Numbered from the stretch's first letter, positions 9,058 through 18,103 are shown. The stretch: DNA of 64,000 nucleotides from Paraburkholderia rhynchosiae (GCF_002879865.1 NZ_PNXY01000010.1:124001-188000); one strand, 5' to 3'. Made by a program: numbers and translations. The notes: a model not told the origin generated them from the sequence alone.

Positions 9058-10313
9058 TACGGTTTCGCGGATAAGTCGGGGCCGGTGTGACCAGCGACGC
9101 CATTGCCAAGGGCAGGCTTGACCACATCCAGTAACGTTATCGGCAACGCCTGACGCCAGGTATCGAATCCGCCGAGCGGTTGTGCGTCGGCCAGCGCGAT
9201 GCGCGTCAGCGTGCCGCCGTGGCGCTCGCGCCATGCGACGAGCGCGGCCTCGCCTTGCAACGTCACCGCGTTGGCGACCAGCCGGCCGCCCTCGCGCAGA
9301 TTCGCCCAGCACGCTTCGAGCACACCGGGCACCGTCACCCCGCCGCCGATGAACACCGCGTCTGGCGCGGGCAATCCTTCGAGCGCTTGCGGCGCTCGGC
9401 CCGCGACGAGTTGCAGGCCCGGCACGCCCAACGCATCGCGATTGTGTTCAATGAAGCGTTGACGCTCCGCCTGTCCTTCGATAGCAATCGCCCGGCACGC
9501 CGGATCTGCGCGCATCCATTCGATGCCGATCGAGCCGCTGCCCGCGCCCACGTCCCACAGCAATTCCCCGGGCGTCGGCGCAAGGCGCGCGAGCGTGATC
9601 GCGCGCACATCGCGTTTGGTCAGCTGGCCGTCGTGACGAAACGCGTCGTCGGGCAAGCCGCAGGTGAGCGGCAGACGCGGCGCGCCTTCCGTTGCGCGGC
9701 ATTCGAGCGCGACCAGATTGAGCGCGGCGACATCGCCCGCAGACCACTGATCCGCGCGGCCATCGATGCGCCGCTCCTCGTCGCCGCCGAGATGTTCGAG
9801 CACGGTCATGCGTGTTGCGCCGAAACCGCGCGCGTTCAGCAGATCGGCAAGCGCCGCGGGCGTACGACCGTCCGCGCTCAGCACGAAGAGGCGCGCGCCG
9901 TCGTGCAAATAGGCATTCAACGTTGGCAGCGGGCGGCCCACCAGCGACACGGCGGCGACGTCCTGCAACGGCCAGCCGAGCCGCGCGGCGGCGAGCGACA
10001 ACGACGACGGGGCGGGCAGCACGCGCAACTCGCTGGCCGGCAACTGCCGCGCCAGCGTCGCGCCGACGCCGAACAGCATCGGATCGCCGCTCGCCAGCAC
10101 GCATACGGAGCCGCCGCGCTCGGCGAGCAAGGGCGCGAGATCGAACGGACGCGGCCACGCGGCACGGCGCGCGGCAAGCCGCGCGGGCAGCATCGACAGA
10201 TGGCGTTCGCCGCCGTAGATCACCGACGCTTCGAGCAACGCACGCCGCGCGGGCCGTCCCAAACCGGCGAAGCCGTCATCGCCTATGCCCACCACCGTCA
10301 GCCACGCCGGCAT
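9057..10313 (-). CDS. cobL: Precorrin-6Y C5,15-methyltransferase (decarboxylating), CbiE-CbiT fusion
   Basis: 418 residues in two domains. The N-terminal CbiE-type methyltransferase domain (about 1-205) has TVVGIGDDGFAGL and VLASGDPMLFGVG. The C-terminal CbiT-type Rossmann domain has LWDVGAGSGSIGIEWM and FIGGGVTVPGVLEACW. Together they methylate C5 and C15 and decarboxylate the ring C acetate. The start at 10313 is chosen because GAGGAAGGA lies 4 bases upstream. An alternative ATG at 10340 has no such site. It is first in the minus-strand corrin run, and I see no riboswitch on this strand. Confidence 0.94.
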   Translation of the reverse strand: MPAWLTVVGIGDDGFAGLGRPARRALLEASVIYGGERHLSMLPARLAARRAAWPRPFDLAPLLAERGGSVCVLASGDPMLFGVGATLARQLPASELRVLPAPSSLSLAAARLGWPLQDVAAVSLVGRPLPTLNAYLHDGARLFVLSADGRTPAALADLLNARGFGATRMTVLEHLGGDEERRIDGRADQWSAGDVAALNLVALECRATEGAPRLPLTCGLPDDAFRHDGQLTKRDVRAITLARLAPTPGELLWDVGAGSGSIGIEWMRADPACRAIAIEGQAERQRFIEHNRDALGVPGLQLVAGRAPQALEGLPAPDAVFIGGGVTVPGVLEACWANLREGGRLVANAVTLQGEAALVAWRERHGGTLTRIALADAQPLGGFDTWRQALPITLLDVVKPALGNGVAGHTGPDLSAKP

Positions 10314-10407
10314 GCATCCTTCCTCATTGTGTGTCTTCAATCATTGCGCTGCGCCGCGCTGAACCAGCGCCGCGCTTCGTTGTGCCATTCGAAAAAAGGC
10401 ATAATAC

Positions 10408-10596
10408 AGCCGCCGGTGCCCTTCGGGGCCTAAGAGGGAACACAGCGGGCAACACAGTGCCGCTGCGGCTGCCCCCGCAACTGTATGCAGCGAGTCCGCC
10501 TGCGCTCCGCGCCACTGGTTAGACCGGGAAGGCCGCGACGGACGATGACCTGTGAGCCAGGAGACCTGCCGGCGAGACTGTTCGTGCCAGCCAACA
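10408..10596 (+). promoter_or_regulatory. Cobalamin (B12) riboswitch
   Basis: The region shows the ordered conserved blocks of the AdoCbl aptamer: GGTGCCCTTCGGGGCC, TAAGAGGGAA, GCTGCCCCCGCAACTGTA, GCCACTGG, GACCGGGAAGGC, GACGATGACCTGTGAG, and the B12 box AGCCAGGAGACCTGCC at 10555-10570. It points towards cobG on the plus strand, whose start is at 10624. A possible -10 (CATAAT, 10400-10405) lies just before it. Known behaviour is repression of downstream genes when adenosylcobalamin binds. The edges are approximate. Confidence 0.96.
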
Positions 10597-10623
10597 TCGG
10601 GCGGGGTGTACCGATGCCGCAGC

Positions 10624-12210
10624 ATGCCGCTTCATCGCTTGCTCGGGCCGTCGCGCGACGCTAACCCGGTGTCCGTCTTGAATCCAGTTTCGCCCTCCAC
10701 TGTCTTGCCTGATGCGGCGTCTGCGCCGTGGCCCTCGGCCTGTCCGGGGCTGTTGCGGATCGTCGCCGCGCGCGATGGCGGCATCTGCCGGATCAAGCTT
10801 CCAGGCGGCGAGTTGAGCGCGGCTCAGGCCGAGGCCATCGCACACGCGAGCGCGCGGCACGCGGCGGGCGTGATCGAGTTGACCAATCGCGCGAATTTGC
10901 AGGTGCGCGGCGTGCGGGATGGACATGAAGCGGCGCTTGTCAGCGCGCTGATCGATGCGGGGCTCGGGCCGACCGCTGCAATGGGCTCTACTGAAATCAA
11001 CCGTTCAGCGCCGGCCAACGCCGCCGCGGGGCGCGATCACGATCACAACGCGTACGCACTTGAAGCCTCCGCTGCTGATGACGTGCGCAACGTCATGGTC
11101 AGCCCGACTGCCGGACGCGATCCCTCTGCGCCGTTCGACACACGGCCGATGTGCGCCGAACTGCTTACGCTGCTGCAAAGCGAAGCGCGTTTCGCGGCTC
11201 TGTCGCCGAAATTCGCGCTGTTGCTCGATGGCGGCGAGCGGCTCGCGCGGCCCGATCATCCACATGATATTTGGCTTGCGGCATCGCAAGGGGCTGATGG
11301 CGTGCGCTTTGTATTCGGTCTGGCGGGATGCCCGCCGGGGTCCGCGTCTGCCCAAAACGCCCGCAACGACTCGTCCGGTTCCGTGCGATGCAAGCCCGCC
11401 GATGGCACAGGCGCGTTAGCCTCGATCCTGCCCTCGCAAGTTCCAGCACTCGTGCGCGCGCTTCTGCACACGTTCATCGACCTCGCGGCCGCCGATGCCA
11501 GGCGTATGCGTCATCTGCTTGCCTCGTATTCTATTGACGCCGTATTGCAGCATGCCCAAACGTATGTTGATTTCCCATTGACACGCGACGCATCTCTCGC
11601 CGACTGGCGCCGCAGCACACCCGCCGACGCCTCGCTGCGGCTCGGCGCGCATGCGCAACGCGTCCCGGATACGTGGCACGTCGGCGGCCAGCCGCCGCTC
11701 GGCCGCATCGACGCAACCACGCTGCACGGCCTTGCCGCGCTCTCGCAACAACACGGCAACGGCACGCTTCGCATCACGCCGTGGCAAAGCGTGCTGCTGC
11801 CCGACGTCGCATCGCACGCGGTGGCCGCCGTGCTCGCCGCGCTCAACGCGCTGGGCCTCGCCAGCAATCCCGCGGATGCAATCACACGCCTGATCGCGTG
11901 CGCCGGTTCAAGCGGCTGCGCGAAGAGCCTCGCGGATACCAAAACCGACGCGCTAACGCTCGCCACGCGCTTGCCCGCCGGCGTCGACATGCATTTAAGC
12001 GGTTGCGAGCGCTCATGCGCCGCCGCGCATTGCGCGCCGTTCACGCTGCTCGCCGCGGCGCCCGGCATGTACGACCTTTATCGACGCGACGGACAGCCAG
12101 GCTTCGGCCAATGCGTCGCGCGCCAACTGACGATCGAACAGGCCGCCGACACGCTCGCGCGCCTCGCCGGAGTGACACAAACGAGTGACACAAACGAGCG
12201 ACACAAATGA
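10624..12210 (+). CDS. cobG: Precorrin-3B synthase (oxygen-dependent monooxygenase)
   Basis: 528 residues of the nitrite/sulfite-reductase fold. Half-domain motifs include RIVAARDGGICRIKLPGGEL and ELTNRANLQVRG. The [4Fe-4S] ligands follow the family pattern C-x5-C and C-x3-C (CAGSSGC and CERSC). Known role: O2-dependent hydroxylation and lactone formation on precorrin-3A, the step that defines the aerobic route. It is the first gene after the B12 riboswitch. The N-terminus is uncertain: ATG 10624 is used, but GTG at 10669 is possible. Its last codons lie in a 13-bp tandem repeat. Confidence 0.92.
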   Translation: MPLHRLLGPSRDANPVSVLNPVSPSTVLPDAASAPWPSACPGLLRIVAARDGGICRIKLPGGELSAAQAEAIAHASARHAAGVIELTNRANLQVRGVRDGHEAALVSALIDAGLGPTAAMGSTEINRSAPANAAAGRDHDHNAYALEASAADDVRNVMVSPTAGRDPSAPFDTRPMCAELLTLLQSEARFAALSPKFALLLDGGERLARPDHPHDIWLAASQGADGVRFVFGLAGCPPGSASAQNARNDSSGSVRCKPADGTGALASILPSQVPALVRALLHTFIDLAAADARRMRHLLASYSIDAVLQHAQTYVDFPLTRDASLADWRRSTPADASLRLGAHAQRVPDTWHVGGQPPLGRIDATTLHGLAALSQQHGNGTLRITPWQSVLLPDVASHAVAAVLAALNALGLASNPADAITRLIACAGSSGCAKSLADTKTDALTLATRLPAGVDMHLSGCERSCAAAHCAPFTLLAAAPGMYDLYRRDGQPGFGQCVARQLTIEQAADTLARLAGVTQTSDTNERHK

Positions 12211-12221
12211 GTGACACAGAT
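12170..12221 (+). repeat. 13-bp tandem repeat, four copies, at the cobG/cobH junction
   Basis: Four adjacent 13-base units: GAGTGACACAAAC (12170-12182), the same again (12183-12195), GAGCGACACAAAT (12196-12208) and GAGTGACACAGAT (12209-12221). They encode the last CobG residues (VTQTSDTNERHK), contain its stop, and end on the first bases of the cobH start codon. The unit length is not a multiple of three. Confidence 0.93.
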
Positions 12222-12846
12222 GCTTGATTACATTCGCGACGGTCAGGAGATCTATCGTCAATCCTTCGCGACGATCCGCGCGGAAGCCGACTTGTCGCGC
12301 ATTCCTGCCGACCTCGAAAAGCTCGCAGTGCGCGTGATCCACGCATGCGGGATGGTCGACTTGATCGACGATCTCGCGTTCTCCGCGAACGCCGGCACCG
12401 CAGGCCGCACGGCGCTCGCGCAAGGCGCACCGATTCTCTGCGATGCCGGCATGGTCGCGCAAGGCATCACGCGCGCGCGGCTGCCCGCGAACAACGACGT
12501 GATCTGCACGCTCACACATGCGGACGTGCCCGCGCTCGCTCTTGAACTCGGCAATACCCGCTCGGCGGCCGCGCTCGAATTGTGGCGTCCGCATCTGGCC
12601 GGCAGCGTCGTCGTGATCGGCAATGCGCCCACAGCGCTGTTTCATCTGCTCGACATGCTCGATGCCGGCGCGCCGAAGCCCGCGTTGATTCTCGGCTTTC
12701 CCGTGGGGTTTGTCGGCGCCGCGGAATCGAAAGCGATGCTCGCGCAAGACAGCCGCGGCGTGCCGTTCGTCGTCGTGCACGGCCGGCGCGGCGGCAGCGC
12801 GATGGCCGCAGCGGCAGTCAACGCGCTGGCAACGGAGGTCGAATGA
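12220..12846 (+). CDS. cobH: Precorrin-8X methylmutase
   Basis: 208 residues. The start MLDYIRDGQEIYRQSFATIR is the standard CobH/CbiC opening, so ATG 12220 is preferred to the GTG at 12211. ARLPANNDVICTL, GNAPTALFHLLDM and GFPVGFVGAAESK mark the active-site regions. The enzyme moves the methyl group from C11 to C12, giving hydrogenobyrinate or its cobalt form. It follows cobG by 9 bases and overlaps cobI by ATGA. Confidence 0.95.
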   Translation: MLDYIRDGQEIYRQSFATIRAEADLSRIPADLEKLAVRVIHACGMVDLIDDLAFSANAGTAGRTALAQGAPILCDAGMVAQGITRARLPANNDVICTLTHADVPALALELGNTRSAAALELWRPHLAGSVVVIGNAPTALFHLLDMLDAGAPKPALILGFPVGFVGAAESKAMLAQDSRGVPFVVVHGRRGGSAMAAAAVNALATEVE

Positions 12847-13586
12847 TGGCCGCGCAACAAGGTGCAGGGCGACTCTTCGGGCTGGGCGTCGGTCCCGGCG
12901 ACCCGGAACTCATCACGCTGAAAGCGTTGCGTCTGCTGAAGGCGGCGCCCGTGGTCGCCTACTTCGTCGCGAAGGGCAAGAAGGGTAACGCGTTCAGCAT
13001 CATCGAGGCGCACTTGCACGACGCGCAGCAACACCTGCCCCTCGTCTACCCCGTCACCACGGAGGCACTCGAGCCGCCGCTTTCGTATGAAGCGATCATC
13101 GCGGACTTCTACGACACCGCGGCGGAAATAGTCGGCGCGCATCTCGATGCGGGGCGCGACGTTGCCGTGATCTGCGAAGGCGATCCGTTCTTCTACGGCT
13201 CGTATATGTACCTGCACGACCGGCTCGCGGCGCGCTACGAAAGCGAGGTGGTGCCGGGCGTCTGCTCGATGCTGGGCGGCGCAGCCGTGCTCGGTGCGCC
13301 GCTGGTGTATCGCAACCAGAGCCTGTCGGTGCTCTCGGGCGTGCTGCCGGAACACGAATTGCGCCGACGTCTCGCGGATGCCGACGCCGCCGTCGTGATG
13401 AAACTGGGCCGCAACTTCGACAAGGTGCGGCGCGTGCTCGGCGAACTCGGCCTTGCGCACCGCGCGCTATACGTTGAACGCGCGACGATGGGCAATCAGC
13501 GCATCGTGCCGCTCGCCGAAGTCGACCCCATGGCGTCGCCGTATTTTTCGCTGCTCGTCGTGCCGGGGGAAAAATGGCAAGGATGA
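12843..13586 (+). CDS. cobI: Precorrin-2 C20-methyltransferase
   Basis: 247 residues of the SAM-dependent tetrapyrrole methyltransferase fold. Motifs are GLGVGPGDPELITLKALRLL, CEGDPFFYGSYMYL and VVPGVCSMLGG, diagnostic of CobI/CbiL. It converts precorrin-2 to precorrin-3A. Its start overlaps the cobH stop (ATGA at 12843-12846) and its end overlaps the cbiG-cobJ fusion gene, so the plus-strand arm reads as one translationally coupled operon under the riboswitch. Confidence 0.95.
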   Translation: MMAAQQGAGRLFGLGVGPGDPELITLKALRLLKAAPVVAYFVAKGKKGNAFSIIEAHLHDAQQHLPLVYPVTTEALEPPLSYEAIIADFYDTAAEIVGAHLDAGRDVAVICEGDPFFYGSYMYLHDRLAARYESEVVPGVCSMLGGAAVLGAPLVYRNQSLSVLSGVLPEHELRRRLADADAAVVMKLGRNFDKVRRVLGELGLAHRALYVERATMGNQRIVPLAEVDPMASPYFSLLVVPGEKWQG

Positions 13587-15460
13587 TGTCGCCGGCGATT
13601 GTGATTCTCGGCGCGGGCGCGCTGGACACCGCCCGGGGCATTCAGGCGCGGTATGCCGGTTCGCAGGTGCATGCGTTGCAAGGGCGCGTCGAAGCGGATG
13701 TCGCGTACAGCGAACTGGGCGCGCATCTGCGTGACCTGTATGCACGCGGCACACCGATTGTCGCCTTGTGCGCGGCCGGCATCGTGATCCGTTGCGTCGC
13801 GCCGCTGCTCTCGGACAAGGGCGTCGAACCGCCGGTGCTCGCCGTCGCCGAAGACGGCAGCGCGGTCGTGCCCTTGCTCGGCGGCCTCGCCGGCGTCAAC
13901 GTGATGGCGCGCGAGATTGCCGCGGCGCTCTGCGTTTCGCCCGCGATTACCACGAGCGGCGAACTGAGATTCGGCACGTGTGTGCTGAATCCGCCCGACG
14001 GTTATACGCTCGCCGATATCGGCCAGGGCAAGCGCTTCGTGTCGGATTTGCTGGCGGGCGAAAGCACGCGCGTGGAAGGCGAGGCGCCGTGGCTCGACGA
14101 CGCGCAACTGCCCCGCTCCGCATCCGCGCGGCTTGCGATTCGCGTGACGCCGCGCGCGTGGGATGAGCGTGAGGATGAGCTGGTGATTCATCCACGCAGT
14201 GTGGTCGTGGCGGTGACGTTTGGCGCTGTGAGTGCCGGTGCATGTGCGAAGGTAGATCCGAATGCGAAGACAGAGGTAGACGCAGAGGCAAATGCAGAGC
14301 CAGACGCGAAGCCAGAGACGAAGGCAGAGACGAAGGCAGCGGCGAACGCGAACGCAGAGGCAGGCGCAGACGCAAACACCGAGGCAAAGCCAAACGCAAA
14401 CACAAACGCCGCCGCCGAAATCGCGGCCCGCGTCCGCGCTTTACTCGACGCCCACGGCCTCGCCGCGCTTTCGCTCGCGGCCTTGCTTGCATCGTCCGAG
14501 CGCATGACGGACGCGGCGCTTGCCGAAGCCGCAGCAATCCTTAACGTTCCGCTGCGTTTCGCCCAGCATCCCGCAGACGGCAACTCGCCCGCCAGCCTGT
14601 TGCATGCCGCACTGCGCATTCCCTATGAAACGCTGCACGGCGACCCGCAACAAGGCGTCGCGCTAGCACTCTCGCCTTTGGCAAACGACCCCGGCACGAT
14701 AGGCCGCGCACGCGGCCGCCTGACGGTGATCGGTCTCGGTCCCGGCAGCGCGGAACTGATGGTGCCCGCCGCCCGCACGGCGCTCGACGAAGCCACCGAT
14801 ATCCTCGGCTACGACACGTACGTGAAGATGGCCGGCCCACTGCGCGCCGATCAGCGCGTGCACGGCACCGACAATCGCGAGGAAATGCAGCGCGCGCGCC
14901 ACGCGTTCGAGCTCGCAAGCGAGGGACGTTCGGTGGTGATGGTGTCGTCCGGCGACCCCGGCGTGTTCGCGATGGCCGCAGCCGTGCTCGAAGCGCTCGA
15001 CGCATCGGAGAACACGGCATGGGCCGCTGTCGAACTCAGCATGGTGCCGGGCGTGTCGGCGGCCATGGCGACCGCCGCGCAAGCCGGTGCGCCGCTCGGT
15101 CACGACTTCTGCATGCTGTCGCTGTCGGACAATCTGAAACCGTGGGACATCATCGAAAAACGCTTGCGGCATGCAGCGCAAGCCGATCTCGTGATGGCGT
15201 TCTACAACCCGATTTCGCGCGCGCGTCCGTGGCAACTGGACAAAGCGCTGGACATCGTGCGTACGTATCGCGCGGCGCATACGCAGGTCGTGCTCGGACG
15301 CGACATCGGCAGACCGGGCGGCACGCTGCGCACGGTGACGCTCGGCGAACTGCGCTCGACAGATGTCGACATGCGCACGATGGTGATCGTGGGCTCGTCG
15401 ACCACGCGCCGATTTACCAAAGGCGCGCAATGGGTTTATACGCCGCGCTGGTACGAGTAA
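13574..15460 (+). CDS. cobJ: CbiG-CobJ fusion: CbiG/CobE domains plus precorrin-3B C17-methyltransferase
   Basis: 628 residues. About 1-215 is CbiG N-terminal and middle domain (ILGAGALDTARGI; GIVIRCVAPLLSDKG; LLGGLAGVNVMAREIA). About 225-280 is a low-complexity Ala/Asn/Glu/Lys linker. About 280-370 is the CbiG C-terminal (CobE-like) domain with GLAALSLAALLASSERM. About 380-628 is the CobJ methyltransferase (LTVIGLGPGSAELM; VSSGDPGVFAMA; FYNPISRARPWQL). CobJ methylates C17 with ring contraction. In anaerobic systems CbiG opens the ring A lactone, while CobE is a poorly understood aerobic-pathway protein. The start at 13574 has GGGGGA just upstream; 13583 would give an ATGA overlap with cobI. 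Confidence 0.92.
   Translation: MARMMSPAIVILGAGALDTARGIQARYAGSQVHALQGRVEADVAYSELGAHLRDLYARGTPIVALCAAGIVIRCVAPLLSDKGVEPPVLAVAEDGSAVVPLLGGLAGVNVMAREIAAALCVSPAITTSGELRFGTCVLNPPDGYTLADIGQGKRFVSDLLAGESTRVEGEAPWLDDAQLPRSASARLAIRVTPRAWDEREDELVIHPRSVVVAVTFGAVSAGACAKVDPNAKTEVDAEANAEPDAKPETKAETKAAANANAEAGADANTEAKPNANTNAAAEIAARVRALLDAHGLAALSLAALLASSERMTDAALAEAAAILNVPLRFAQHPADGNSPASLLHAALRIPYETLHGDPQQGVALALSPLANDPGTIGRARGRLTVIGLGPGSAELMVPAARTALDEATDILGYDTYVKMAGPLRADQRVHGTDNREEMQRARHAFELASEGRSVVMVSSGDPGVFAMAAAVLEALDASENTAWAAVELSMVPGVSAAMATAAQAGAPLGHDFCMLSLSDNLKPWDIIEKRLRHAAQADLVMAFYNPISRARPWQLDKALDIVRTYRAAHTQVVLGRDIGRPGGTLRTVTLGELRSTDVDMRTMVIVGSSTTRRFTKGAQWVYTPRWYE
14248..14410 (+). repeat. Low-complexity coding repeat in the CbiG-CobJ gene
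   Basis: Degenerate tandem repeats of purine-rich units of the types GAGGCAAAC, GACGCGAAG and GAGACGAAGGCA encode a hydrophilic run dominated by Ala, Asn, Asp, Glu, Lys and Thr (for example ETKAETKAAANANAEAG). All units are multiples of three, so the frame is kept. The run separates the CbiG N/mid domains from the CobE-like domain. Confidence 0.85.
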
Positions 15461-15478
15461 GTGTGGCGCGTTGATAGC

Positions 15479-18103
15479 TCAAGCCGCGGCTTTGATATCG
15501 TCGATCGCGCGCTGCCTCACGCCCAGGTCGTCCCACAGTTCCGGATGGCACGTGAACACCAGAATCTGATGCCGCGTGGCGGCGTCGATCAGCGCGCGCT
15601 TGATCGCGTCGCGCCGTCCCGCGTCGGTGTGCACGGCTGCGTCGTCGAGCATCAGCAAGGTGGGCCGGCCCGACGCCTTCAGCAAGTCCGCATACGCGAG
15701 CCGCGTGAGAATGCCGAGCTGTTCGCGCGTGCCGAAACTCAACGCATCGAGCGTATCGGCGCGGCCATAACGATCGAGCGTGGCGGGACTCAGATCGTCG
15801 CCGAGCGCGATGATCGACTGCGGAAAGATCCGCTTCAGGTAATGGCCAAGACGCTCGGTCAAAGGCGCACGCAGTTGCGCGACCGCCGCGTCGCGTTCGG
15901 CAACGAGCACTTCATCGAGCAGACTCAACGCCCCCGCACGCAAGCTGAGTTCGTCCTTGCGACGCGTGGCCTGTTCCACCTTGGCGTCGAGCGCCGCAAG
16001 ACGCTCGCCTAGCCCCGACGCGCCGACCGTTTCCAGTTGACTGCGCAGATGCGCGATGCGTACTTGCCGCTCGTGCTGCTCCTGACGCGCGAGTTCCGCC
16101 GACGCGCGATAACGCTTCGCCTCCGCCGCCGGATCATCGAGACGCGCGGCATCGAGTTCGCGCTCGCGCCCTTCGCGCTGCTTCGTCAGCGCCTCGACCT
16201 GCACGCGCTGTTCGACGATTTTCGCCTGCCATCGCGCGCGGTTTTGGCAAAACGCTGCGTCGTTCAGTTGCGCTTCCTTGCGCTGCAATTGCGTGGCGAG
16301 CGATTCCGCCATCGCGATTCCGGTCGAGCGTTTTTCCGCTGCCTCGTTCAGCATCTTGCGGGCGCTTTCCAACGCGTCCCGCGCGATGTCGGCGCTGCGG
16401 CGAGCTTCGTCGAGCGGCACCGCCGCGGATACATCGGGCAGACTCGTCAGCCGCTCGTTCGCGGTCTGCAAACGCGCGGTGGCCGAAGCCAGCGCGGCGC
16501 GCAGCGCATCGATGCCCTGCGGCGCATGCGCCTCCAGCACCTTTGCGTGGCTCTTCTGCTGCGCGACGAGCGCCCTCCACTGCTCATGCCTCAGCTCAGC
16601 TTCGCCAAGCGAAGCCACGCCGAGCGCCTGCAACAACTGCCCATGCTGGGCTTCCAGCGATGCCAGCTCAGACAATCGCGCCGAGAGATCGGAAACGCCC
16701 GGAATCACGTGCAACTCGCCGAGCGCACCGAGACCGATCAGCTTTTCTTCGTCGAGCCGCAGCACGCCTTCGCCGCTGATCTGCGCATCGCCCACCATGA
16801 TCGCGCCGTTCAGCCGATATTCGATTCGCGTCATCGCCGCTTCGGTGCGGGCGCGGAGCACGCTCAACGCGGCATCGAGCGAAGAGAGCCGCTTCAGCTT
16901 CGTCTCATCGATTTCGAGCGCCGCAGCAGCGCGCGCGGCTTCGAGAAGCGCGTCGTTGGCTTCGCTCGCCGCGCCGATCGCCGCTTCCAGCCGCTCACGT
17001 TCCACACGATGCAGGCCGAGCTGGCTGCGCAAATCAGCCGCCGTCACCGCCGCATTCGCCAGTTCGAGCGCGCGGTTGGCATCGGCGAAAGCCTGCTCGC
17101 ATTGCGCGACGCGGCTCGCCGCTTGCGCATGTTCGGTCTCGACCGCCGACACGTTCGCGCGCGCCGCAACGAGTTGCTGACGCTCGCGAGCCACGGCGGT
17201 TTCGATTTCCACCGCGGCCTGTTCCTGTTGCAGCGACAGCGCCAGTTCCGCCTCGCTGACCTTTAGGGTTTGCGCAAGACTCTGAACGCTGCGCTCGAGT
17301 TCGGCCGCCGCATCGGCACGCTGTTGGGCGAGCACGGCTTTCTGCTCGTGGAGCTCCCAGGGGCGCTTGCGTTCGGTCTCTTCGAACGCTTCCTGCTGCG
17401 CGGCGAGTCGCGCGATGTTTTCCTCGAACTGCTCGCGTTGCCGGTTGAGATCATCGCGCTCGACGATCAGCGCGGCGAGCGCGACCTCGGCTTCCGCAAG
17501 CGGCCCGGTGGATTTCTGCGTGCGCGCGGTGAGCAGTTGCCGAAGCTCGCGTTGCACGGCGGCGATCAACGCATCCTCGCCGGCCGATTCGCGGCTGCCT
17601 GACAATTGCGACAACGCATCGCGCAGATACTGCGCCGCGTGGCCGGTCGAGTCGCGCATCTCCTGCGTGCCGCCCTGCTGCACCCACAACAAACCGGGAA
17701 CGCCCGCGTTTTCCGCCTTCAGTGGCCCGCGCGCGGCGCGCGAAAACCCGAGCAATGCTGCGAGCTTGTCTTCCGCTTCGTCTTCGCCGAACACGGCCTG
17801 GCCAATCTTCAACTCACAGCGCTGACGCGTGACGAACTGCTTCGACAAACGGCAAGCGGCGCCGTCGAGATCGAAACTCACTTCCACCGAGGGCTGCCCG
17901 CTCGCCTTACCCCAAGGCAGCAGATCCTTCAGATGCGAGGCCTTATAGCGTTCGAGGAACACGGAGCGCACAGCTTCGGCAATCGTGCTTTTACCGGCTT
18001 CGTTCGGCCCGACGAACAGATTGAGCCCGGGCTGCAAGTCCTCGATAACGAGCCGCCCGGTGAACTGCTTGAATTCCTGAATCGCGATACTTTGAAGCTT
18101 CAT
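15479..18103 (-). CDS. AAA/SMC-like ATPase, YhaN/SbcC-type subunit of a DNA repair nuclease
   Basis: 874 residues. Walker A is GPNEAGKST (32-40), followed by long Gln/Glu/Ala/Arg-rich coiled coils. A small beta-rich island interrupts the coil near the middle (MVGDAQISGEGVLRLDEEK). The C-terminal ATPase half has the ABC signature LSFGTREQLGIL, Walker B TLLMLDDA and an FTCHPE H-loop. I see no CxxC zinc hook, which separates it from classical Rad50/SbcC and favours the YhaN group. It starts within the stop of the upstream metallophosphatase gene (ATGA), so the two very probably form one complex, acting on DNA ends. The gene converges on cobJ, 18 bases away. Confidence 0.85.
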   Translation of the reverse strand: MKLQSIAIQEFKQFTGRLVIEDLQPGLNLFVGPNEAGKSTIAEAVRSVFLERYKASHLKDLLPWGKASGQPSVEVSFDLDGAACRLSKQFVTRQRCELKIGQAVFGEDEAEDKLAALLGFSRAARGPLKAENAGVPGLLWVQQGGTQEMRDSTGHAAQYLRDALSQLSGSRESAGEDALIAAVQRELRQLLTARTQKSTGPLAEAEVALAALIVERDDLNRQREQFEENIARLAAQQEAFEETERKRPWELHEQKAVLAQQRADAAAELERSVQSLAQTLKVSEAELALSLQQEQAAVEIETAVARERQQLVAARANVSAVETEHAQAASRVAQCEQAFADANRALELANAAVTAADLRSQLGLHRVERERLEAAIGAASEANDALLEAARAAAALEIDETKLKRLSSLDAALSVLRARTEAAMTRIEYRLNGAIMVGDAQISGEGVLRLDEEKLIGLGALGELHVIPGVSDLSARLSELASLEAQHGQLLQALGVASLGEAELRHEQWRALVAQQKSHAKVLEAHAPQGIDALRAALASATARLQTANERLTSLPDVSAAVPLDEARRSADIARDALESARKMLNEAAEKRSTGIAMAESLATQLQRKEAQLNDAAFCQNRARWQAKIVEQRVQVEALTKQREGRERELDAARLDDPAAEAKRYRASAELARQEQHERQVRIAHLRSQLETVGASGLGERLAALDAKVEQATRRKDELSLRAGALSLLDEVLVAERDAAVAQLRAPLTERLGHYLKRIFPQSIIALGDDLSPATLDRYGRADTLDALSFGTREQLGILTRLAYADLLKASGRPTLLMLDDAAVHTDAGRRDAIKRALIDAATRHQILVFTCHPELWDDLGVRQRAIDDIKAAA

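Noticed and set aside
9058..9312. N-terminal extension of cbiD
   Set aside because: Overlaps cobL coding sequence and is Arg-rich nonsense; the GYTTGSCATA opening begins just after ATG 9057.
16037..17266. 409-codon plus-strand open frame opposite the YhaN-like gene
   Set aside because: Arg/Leu/Gln-rich translation without motifs, antisense to a gene with complete ATPase motifs.
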